NCBI GenBank assembly: GCA_046155605.1
Contig: JBJXFQ010000049.1
Span: 1-22,212 of the forward strand
Source: JAEUIZ01 sp046155605
GTDB taxonomy: Bacteria > Planctomycetota > Phycisphaerae > Phycisphaerales > UBA1924
Length of the DNA: 22,212 nt
Direction: 5' to 3'
A program made the translations under genes and the position numbers. The stretch's first letter is position 1; each line of letters starts with the position of its first letter. Under the pieces are notes generated by a model. The model was not told the DNA's origin. It did not search any database and saw only the letters and a program-made list of their open reading frames with translations. Below are positions 17,908-22,212 of the stretch, one piece after another.

Positions 17908-17936
17908 ATTATCGTCTATTTTGTACGCCTTTGCAA
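17908..17936 (-). promoter_or_regulatory. Sigma-70-type promoter of the candidate small RNA
   Basis: On the minus strand TTGCAA (17936-17931, 4 of 6 to consensus) and GATAAT (17913-17908, 5 of 6) are separated by exactly 17 bases, in a locally AT-rich patch. Transcription would start near 17902. Confidence 0.6.
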
Positions 17937-18110
17937 CAGTCCGGTTCCATCCACCCGCAGGAATCCGGCCTCCTGCATTCGCCCGCCGACAATCTGGGCA
18001 AGATCGCAAAGCGGGTGAATCCTCACGACCCTTCCGCAGCCCAATTGCCTCGCCCAGTCCACTCCTCCGCCGCGCGCAACCGCCGATCAATCAGACCCTT
18101 CCGCTAGGCC

Positions 18111-18296
18111 CTAATCCTCCAAATCCTTGAACGCCCCCTTCCGCTCCTGCTCGTCCAAATAGGCCTGAAACGCACTCATCTGGTACGACACAAAGCAAAA
18201 CGCGTGATGGATCGCCACCCATTCCAGGTCGGTAGGGTCTTCACCCAAATCCTTCCGAATCCGGTTCAACTCCGCCAGAATCCGCTCCGCTTTCAT
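18111..18296 (-). CDS. Small unknown protein (61 residues)
   Basis: A 61-residue acidic, helical protein with no signal or membrane segment: MKAERILAELNRIRKDLGED, then PTDLEWVAIHHAFCFVSYQM and SAFQAYLDEQERKGAFKDLE. I do not recognise the family. It is likely real because AAGGGAT lies 6-12 bases before the ATG, the composition is that of a folded soluble protein, and no gene overlaps it on the other strand. It sits 85 bases after the znuB stop and about 175 bases before the small-RNA promoter, on the same strand as both, and could be the last gene of the metal-import unit. Confidence 0.65.
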   Translation of the reverse strand: MKAERILAELNRIRKDLGEDPTDLEWVAIHHAFCFVSYQMSAFQAYLDEQERKGAFKDLED

Positions 18297-18381
18297 GACT
18301 CATCCCTTGGTTTCGGTACTTCGACTGGTTCGGTGATCGATAGTCCCCGTCGATTCTCTCTGCTTTGCATTGGATCCCCCG

Positions 18382-19299
18382 TCACTCCGCGGCGGCCCCT
18401 CCTCTTCTTACTCCCCGTGCCTCTGACGCCCCTTCCCGCCTCGGCCACGCGCGCGCGGCCGCATACCCCAGCACCAGTACACCCACAATCGCCCCGCCCG
18501 GCGGCAAATCCATCTCAAAACTCGCCACCAAGCCTCCAACAACCCCGAGCAACCCCGCCGCGAGCGAGCACCCCATCACCACCCACAACCGACGGCTCAA
18601 TCGCAGCGCAATCGCGCCCGGGAGCACCAGCATCGCCGTCGCCAAAAGCACGCCCGCCAACTTCATCGACGCCACGATCGCCAGCGCCAGCAGCCCCACC
18701 AGCAGGTGCTTCATCGCCCACGAAGACACCCCGAACGCCGGTGCCGCCGCCTCATCAAATGCCCAGAACACCATGGGCCTGCGAAACCACCACGCCGCTC
18801 CCAGCACCGCCGCGGCCACGACGCACGCCATCCCCGCGTCCGTCCACGTCACCACCAGCATGTCGCCGAACAGCAGGCTCTCCCAACTCCGCACGTTGCT
18901 CGCGCCCGCCCGCCGCGCCAGTTGCACAAGAATCGCCCCCAGTGTCATCGCGCCGACGAGCACGATCCCGATGGCGGTGTCCGCCGCCGTCGATCCGCGC
19001 TCCGTCAGCCGAGCGATCAACCAAGCCGAGCCTGCACAGAATGCGAAGATCACCAGCGACTGCGCCATTTCGTGTGAGACCATCGCCGCCGCCGTGCCCC
19101 CCAGCGCCGACACGATCGCCACGACGCCGACGCCGCCCAAGGCCGCGTGACTGATCCCCTGCCCCACAAATGACATCCGCTTGAGCACCGCCAGCGGGCT
19201 CAGCACGGCGCACGCGATCGCAACCGCCAGCCCGGCCAGAATCGCCGGCGCGAACATCTCGAACATCGCCGGATCCGAGAGATAGCGCAGCGTCTTCAC
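18382..19299 (-). CDS. znuB: Metal ABC transporter permease, ZnuB/MntB type
   Basis: A 305-residue polytopic membrane protein of the ABC-3 family, the pore of high-affinity zinc or manganese importers. Recognisable text is LAVLKRMSFVGQGISHAALG near residue 40, SHEMAQSLVIFAFCAGSAWL in the middle, and LLATAMLVLPGAIALRLSRR toward the end, with about eight hydrophobic segments. The GTG start (19299-19297) overlaps the stop of the ATPase gene by 4 bases (GTGA), which indicates translational coupling. Zinc versus manganese cannot be told from this subunit. Confidence 0.88.
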   Translation of the reverse strand: MKTLRYLSDPAMFEMFAPAILAGLAVAIACAVLSPLAVLKRMSFVGQGISHAALGGVGVVAIVSALGGTAAAMVSHEMAQSLVIFAFCAGSAWLIARLTERGSTAADTAIGIVLVGAMTLGAILVQLARRAGASNVRSWESLLFGDMLVVTWTDAGMACVVAAAVLGAAWWFRRPMVFWAFDEAAAPAFGVSSWAMKHLLVGLLALAIVASMKLAGVLLATAMLVLPGAIALRLSRRLWVVMGCSLAAGLLGVVGGLVASFEMDLPPGGAIVGVLVLGYAAARAWPRREGASEARGVRRGGAAAE

Positions 19300-20249
19300 G
19301 GGCCGACCCCACGCGGCCGCCCCCCGCCCTCAGAAGACTGCCCGTCGCCGTGCGGCCGGTGTCCGTGCGACCCTCCATGCGCTCCATGTTGGTGCGACGG
19401 GTCACTGCAATCGTGCGCCAGATGCGCATCAACATGGATATCCCCGAACACCGCCGCCACGTCGTGGCTGAAAACTTCCGCCAGCACCTTCGGCGTCAGG
19501 CCCCGCGGTGCCGTGTGGCTGTGCAGAGTGCGACTCAGGCACGCCACACGATCGCACCCCGCCGCAATCGTCCGCAAATCATGGCTCACCACCACGATCG
19601 TCACTCCCAACTTCGCGCGCACGCCGCCGAGCAGTTCGGCAAACTGCTGCTGCCCCACCACGTCGATCCCCACCGTCGGCTCATCCAGCATCAAGAGCCG
19701 CGGTCCGCCCGCCAGCGCCCGCGCGATCATCGCTCGCTGCAACTGCCCGCCCGACAACTCCCCAATCGGTATCTCGGCACAACTGGTGATCCCCACCACC
19801 TCCATCGCCAGCGCGACGCGCTCTCGCCGATCCCGTGGCAGCGACCGCCACGCCGACACGCCCCGCGCCGCGCTCATCTCCACCACCTGCGACACGCTCA
19901 GCGGAAAGCCCAGTTCCGCCTCGACACGCTGCGACACATACCCGACCAGCCCCTGCCGTCGCGACTCTTCCGGTGTCTTGCCGAACACCCTGATCTCGCC
20001 GACATGGCCGGCGAGCAACCCCATTGTCAACTTCAACAGCGTCGATTTACCCCCGCCGTTGGGCCCGAGAATCCCCAGCCGCTCGCCCTCCAGCACGTCG
20101 AGCGAAACCCCCTCGAGCACCGATCGCGCGGAGCCGGGATACATGAACCCCACGCCCCGATACGAGATCGCCACCGCTGGGGAGCGCACGCCGTCCGCAG
20201 CGCCCGTCACGGCTCGTCGGTGCGGCTCAGAAGTTGGACTCGCCGGCAT
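19296..20249 (-). CDS. znuC: Metal ABC transporter ATP-binding protein, ZnuC type, with His-rich tail
   Basis: A 317-residue ATPase with Walker A GPNGGGKST (62-70), the Q-loop text VGYVSQRVE, signature LSGGQLQRAMIARALAGGPR, Walker B LLMLDEPTVG and VVSHDLRTI. It powers metal import together with the permease. After the ATPase core comes a tail rich in His (HVDAHLAHDCSDPSHQHGAH, then GSHGHRPHGDG), which could bind zinc. The ATG at 20249 is chosen because the ABC domain starts soon after it; the upstream frame to 20498 overlaps the znuA end and is meaningless. The start codon lies within an 8-bp inverted repeat (20244-20274). Confidence 0.9.
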   Translation of the reverse strand: MPASPTSEPHRRAVTGAADGVRSPAVAISYRGVGFMYPGSARSVLEGVSLDVLEGERLGILGPNGGGKSTLLKLTMGLLAGHVGEIRVFGKTPEESRRQGLVGYVSQRVEAELGFPLSVSQVVEMSAARGVSAWRSLPRDRRERVALAMEVVGITSCAEIPIGELSGGQLQRAMIARALAGGPRLLMLDEPTVGIDVVGQQQFAELLGGVRAKLGVTIVVVSHDLRTIAAGCDRVACLSRTLHSHTAPRGLTPKVLAEVFSHDVAAVFGDIHVDAHLAHDCSDPSHQHGAHGGSHGHRPHGDGQSSEGGGRPRGVGP

Positions 20250-20274
20250 CCGCCAAGTGTAGATGAGGATGCCG
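20244..20274 (-). promoter_or_regulatory. Hairpin covering the znuC start codon
   Basis: CGGCATCC (20244-20251) and GGATGCCG (20267-20274) are perfect inverted repeats with a 15-base loop. On the minus-strand mRNA the znuC ATG (20249-20247) is in the 3' arm. The hairpin lies in the 73-base gap between znuA and znuC and could restrain znuC translation. Confidence 0.5.
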
Positions 20275-20322
20275 ACGCGCGCACGCCGCGACTCGCCCAC
20301 AAAGCCGGTCGCACGCGCACGC

Positions 20323-21291
20323 CTACGGCCCCAGCGCCCGCACCAGCGAGTCCGCGTTCGCGCGCATGAGCGCGAACCAGTCGCCATCACCCAGCGGATC
20401 GAGCGTCCCCAGGCGCTCGCCCGTGGCCTGCGCGATCCGCTCTCCGGCCGCCCGGTTGAACTGCGGCTCGACAAAGATCGCCGCCCCCCCCACCCCACCG
20501 CTGGCTTCCTTCACCGCCCGAACCGCGCGCTCAATGGCGTCCGGCGTCGGCTCGCTGCCCTCCACCTCGCGGATCACCGCCGCCACCTTCAACCCGAAGC
20601 GATCGGCGAGGCGGCTCCAGGCGTTGTGGTGGGTCACGATCGTGCGCCCTTTGAGCGGCGCGAGTTGGCGCACAAGGTCGGCATCCAACTCGCGGACCCG
20701 CGCCGTCAAGGCTTGCGCGCGCGCGGCCAGTGCTGCACGCTCGACGTCGGTGAACTGGCCCTGGGCCACGAGCGCGCGCTCGATTGCGGCGCGCATCGGC
20801 TCAACCAGTTGCTCGACCAGCCGCGCGTCGAGCCACAGGTGCGGGTCGATGGTGCCGTGACGCTCGTGGTCGTGGCCCTCATGGTCATGGTGCGCATGGT
20901 CATCCTTGATGCCCACCGCATCGGCAAAGCACACGACCTCGCGGCCTTTGACCGGACGCCGCTCGACCAGCCGCTGAAGTTTGGCCTCCAAGCCGAGTCC
21001 CACATACACGAGCATGTCGGCACGCCGTACGCGATCGGCCTCGGCGGGGGTGAGTTCGTGGCCATGCTCGGATTGGCCGACGGCGATGAGAGCGCTGACA
21101 TCGGCCCCATCGGGCGCGAGCGCCCTCGCCAACCCGAGCAACGGCTGGATTGAGACAACGACGCGCAGCGAGCCGGGCTGCCGCGCGGGCTGGCCGCACC
21201 CGACGAAAAGCACGGCAGCGAGCGCGGCGACAAAGAACCCGGCAACGAGTGCGGCACGAGATGCGGAACAATACGCAAGGGTTCGGCTCAT
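20323..21291 (-). CDS. znuA: Metal-binding lipoprotein of ABC importer, ZnuA type
   Basis: A 322-residue solute-binding protein of the cluster A-I (ZnuA/TroA) family. The lipoprotein signal ends at LFVGC (Cys32). The mature part starts LRVVVSIQPLLGLARALAPD, and carries EHGHELTPAEADRVRRADML, a His-rich acidic loop (DDHAHHDHEGHDHERHG), IDPHLWLDARLV, TIVTHHNAWSRLADRFGLKV and IFVEPQFN. The His-rich loop is typical of zinc-specific members and favours zinc over manganese. The ATG at 21291 begins directly with the signal peptide; a start 12 codons upstream is less likely. It is the first gene of the znuA-znuC-znuB unit. Confidence 0.9.
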   Translation of the reverse strand: MSRTLAYCSASRAALVAGFFVAALAAVLFVGCGQPARQPGSLRVVVSIQPLLGLARALAPDGADVSALIAVGQSEHGHELTPAEADRVRRADMLVYVGLGLEAKLQRLVERRPVKGREVVCFADAVGIKDDHAHHDHEGHDHERHGTIDPHLWLDARLVEQLVEPMRAAIERALVAQGQFTDVERAALAARAQALTARVRELDADLVRQLAPLKGRTIVTHHNAWSRLADRFGLKVAAVIREVEGSEPTPDAIERAVRAVKEASGGVGGAAIFVEPQFNRAAGERIAQATGERLGTLDPLGDGDWFALMRANADSLVRALGP

Positions 21292-21317
21292 GAGAGTGGT
21301 CCAGCCTTCCAGAACGC

Positions 21318-21334
21318 CCGTTATCATTCGCGCT
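21318..21334 (-). promoter_or_regulatory. Possible Zur/Fur-type site upstream of znuA
   Basis: The minus strand reads GCGAATGATAACGGGCG, with the core AATGATAA seen in Fur- and Zur-type operators and a GATAAC that could act as the -10. Only one half-site is convincing. It is an AT-rich patch about 30 bases before the znuA ATG. The regulatory role is inferred from gene context. Confidence 0.25.
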
Positions 21335-21397
21335 CGCGGGACGCACGGCCATGCCGAGCGGCTCGTCCTTCTCGGGCGGGCTGGATATGCTTACGCC

Positions 21398-21423
21398 CCG
21401 CGGCAAGCCCGGTTCTGCCGCGG
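21398..21423. other. Hairpin 4 bases before the tRNA gene
   Basis: CCGCGGCA (21398-21405) and TGCCGCGG (21416-21423) form a perfect 8-bp stem with a 10-base loop. It would lie in the 5' leader of the tRNA precursor, or in the znuA upstream region if read on the minus strand. Confidence 0.45.
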
Positions 21424-21427
21424 CGTC

Positions 21428-21500
21428 GGGGCGGTAGCTCAGTTGGTAGAGCGCATCGTTCGCAATGATGAGGTCGGGAGTTCGACTCTCCTCCGCTCCA
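21428..21500 (+). tRNA. tRNA-Ala (anticodon CGC)
   Basis: A 73-base sequence folds as a complete cloverleaf: acceptor GGGGCGG with CCGCTCC, D arm GCTC-AGTTGGTA-GAGC, anticodon arm CATCG-TTCGCAA-TGATG with anticodon CGC (reads GCG), 5-base variable loop, and T arm GGGAG-TTCGACT-CTCCT. The discriminator base is A (21500). The third acceptor pair is G3-U70, the identity element of alanine tRNA. The 3' CCA is not encoded, since CTT follows. Confidence 0.95.
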
Positions 21501-21511
21501 CTTGAAAAAAT

Positions 21512-21541
21512 GGCTCTGGCGCTAGCGTCAGGGCCGTTTTT
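21512..21541 (+). terminator. Intrinsic terminator after tRNA-Ala
   Basis: GGCTCTGGC-GC and GC-GTCAGGGCC form an 11-position stem with a minimal TA centre (in practice a 4-base loop) and two G-U pairs, followed by GTTTTT. AAAAAA precedes the stem, so it could also work on the minus strand. Confidence 0.75.
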
Positions 21542-21647
21542 ATTGGTGCATCGGAAGAGCCAGAAAATCTGAAAAAAGCGCCGCGGGAGAATGGCGGGAG
21601 AAAATTTGATGCGGGATCGACTACCCTAACGGCTTCTGGAGGCACTC

Positions 21648-22058
21648 ATGGCGGCCCCTGACTCTCCGAATGCGGCGCAAGGTGTCGGCGAAACGCTTGC
21701 ATCCTTCGAGGTCTATGTCTCCTCTCCTGATCGAGAGGCAGACAGGCATCTCGTCCGTGCAATCCAAGAGTTCGACGGCGAGTACGGATCGTCGAACGTG
21801 TCCGATGATGGTGGCATCGCGCGAGAAGTCCGCCGAATCGTCAAGGGATACTTCCCGGAAGGTGTGACGGTCAGAGACGTTCGCATCCGCTACGGCGAAA
21901 GCGCAGAGTTGACACTTGTTCTGGTACTCAGCACCGCATACGCGATCTACGACTTCATCGCCAAGTACGAGGACTTCCGCAAGGGATTGGATCGCATCGC
22001 AGATGATGTGTTCGGAGGGTGTCCCATCCGTAGTGGGAAGTTGAGCCGCGCCGCGTGA
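21648..22058 (+). CDS. Unknown protein, 136 residues
   Basis: I do not recognise this protein. It starts at an ATG with GGAGG (21638-21642) six bases upstream. The first 90 residues are soluble and charged (VSSPDREADRHLVRAIQEFD, then REVRRIVKGYFPEGVTVRDV). A hydrophobic stretch follows (AELTLVLVLSTAYAIYDFIA), then a charged helix (KYEDFRKGLDRIADDVFGG). The stretch is short for a membrane span and could be a buried helix. Base composition here is lower in GC than in the rest of the window, and the gene lies directly behind a tRNA, a common site for integrated DNA. The reverse strand is also open (21621-22169) but lacks a ribosome-binding site. Confidence 0.6.
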   Translation: MAAPDSPNAAQGVGETLASFEVYVSSPDREADRHLVRAIQEFDGEYGSSNVSDDGGIAREVRRIVKGYFPEGVTVRDVRIRYGESAELTLVLVLSTAYAIYDFIAKYEDFRKGLDRIADDVFGGCPIRSGKLSRAA

Positions 22059-22070
22059 GCGTGGAGGATG

Positions 22071-22128
22071 GCGGCTCCAAGGGTGCCCGGTCGTGCAACC
22101 GACCGGACACCCCTCTTGAAGGAGCCGC
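22071..22128 (+). promoter_or_regulatory. Nested inverted repeat that contains a ribosome-binding site
   Basis: The outer arms are GCGGCTCC (22071-22078) and GGAGCCGC (22121-22128). The inner arms are GGGTGCCCGGTCG (22081-22093) and CGACCGGACACCC (22100-22112), pairing at 12 of 13 positions around a 6-base loop. No U-run follows. The GGAG of the outer 3' arm is the ribosome-binding site of the ATG at 22131, so the fold would hide it. Confidence 0.6.
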
Positions 22129-22130
22129 AG

Positions 22131-22212
22131 ATGAATACGAAGACAGGGTACAGGGTCGTCGGGCGTCAAGATGTGCTGGGTGGACGCGGGCGCGTGCGGG
22201 GCGGGCGCGAGC
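22131..22212 (+). CDS. Start of an unknown gene, cut by the window edge
   Basis: The ATG at 22131 follows AAGGAG (22119-22124) at good spacing and opens MNTKTGYRVVGRQDVLGGRG, with no stop before the window ends (27 codons seen). Too little is present to assign a family. The strong site inside a stable inverted repeat is the main reason to believe it is a real, perhaps regulated, start. It is one gene-length downstream of the unknown 136-residue protein, on the same strand. Confidence 0.35.
   Translation, partial: MNTKTGYRVVGRQDVLGGRGRVRGGRE

Larger units (their letters stand above)
17430..18110. other. 681-base stretch without a conventional gene
   Basis: The only sizeable frames (for example 17725-18090, minus) lack family resemblance and would be read through a promoter. 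What the stretch does hold, all on the minus strand, is a promoter (17908-17936), a candidate RNA of about 300 bases, a ribosome-binding sequence with a 12-codon ORF, a composite hairpin and an intrinsic terminator, each entered separately. Confidence 0.6.

Noticed and set aside
17725..18090. Minus-strand frame of 121 codons
   Set aside because: It runs through the promoter at 17908-17936, lacks a ribosome-binding site and any family resemblance, and ends inside the AAGGAGGTGA sequence.
21621..22169. Minus-strand frame of 182 codons
   Set aside because: The plus-strand frame at 21648 has a GGAGG at correct spacing; the reverse frame has no such site and spans the inverted repeat and a gene start.

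Overview
The window is high-GC bacterial DNA, most likely from a planctomycete of the Phycisphaerales type. The best clue is two adjacent secreted proteins (12458-14302, minus) that end in paired 'NVNDFxCFxxxFAAGC' repeats, which I recognise as the GC-type dockerin anchor of that group. A seven-repeat FG-GAP protein, a Ser/Thr kinase fused to a STAND ATPase, and many exported proteins fit the same lineage. The assignment rests on protein style, not on an rRNA gene.

Layout. 1-683 (minus) is the 5' part of an IS3-family insertion sequence cut by the window edge; its two frames are each broken at a G/C hexamer. 1097-9141 (plus) is a run of seven genes: a glucose-1-dehydrogenase-like SDR, an aquaporin-like channel, a GMC flavoprotein oxidoreductase, an exported two-domain VOC protein, an exported GlcG/HbpS-like protein, a lipoprotein with two YHS domains, and an exported SMP-30/gluconolactonase-like protein. 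A 125-bp element with 18-bp inverted ends (7334-7458) sits between the last two. The set reads as a sugar or polyol oxidation module: a dehydrogenase and a GMC enzyme to oxidise, a lactonase-type propeller to hydrolyse the product, and small exported metal- or haem-binding accessory proteins. 9345-12416 (plus) encodes the kinase-STAND-TPR regulator.

From 12458 to 21291 everything is on the minus strand: the two dockerin-anchored proteins, zwf (glucose-6-phosphate dehydrogenase), the FG-GAP protein, a gene-free stretch (17430-18110), a 61-residue unknown protein, and a zinc/manganese-type ABC importer transcribed znuA-znuC-znuB with histidine-rich segments in two subunits.

The gene-free stretch is the most unusual part. 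On the minus strand it carries a good promoter (TTGCAA-17-GATAAT), a 15-nt perfect complement of the bacterial 16S rRNA 3' end placed before a GTG-started 12-codon ORF, an 18-bp composite hairpin, and an intrinsic terminator whose loop can pair with the sequence just before the ribosome-binding site. It looks like a self-contained small RNA or an attenuator-like leader for the FG-GAP gene.

The right end holds tRNA-Ala(CGC) with a terminator, an unknown 136-residue protein, and a nested inverted repeat that buries the ribosome-binding site of a gene running off the window. All function calls come from reading motifs by eye; no searches were run.
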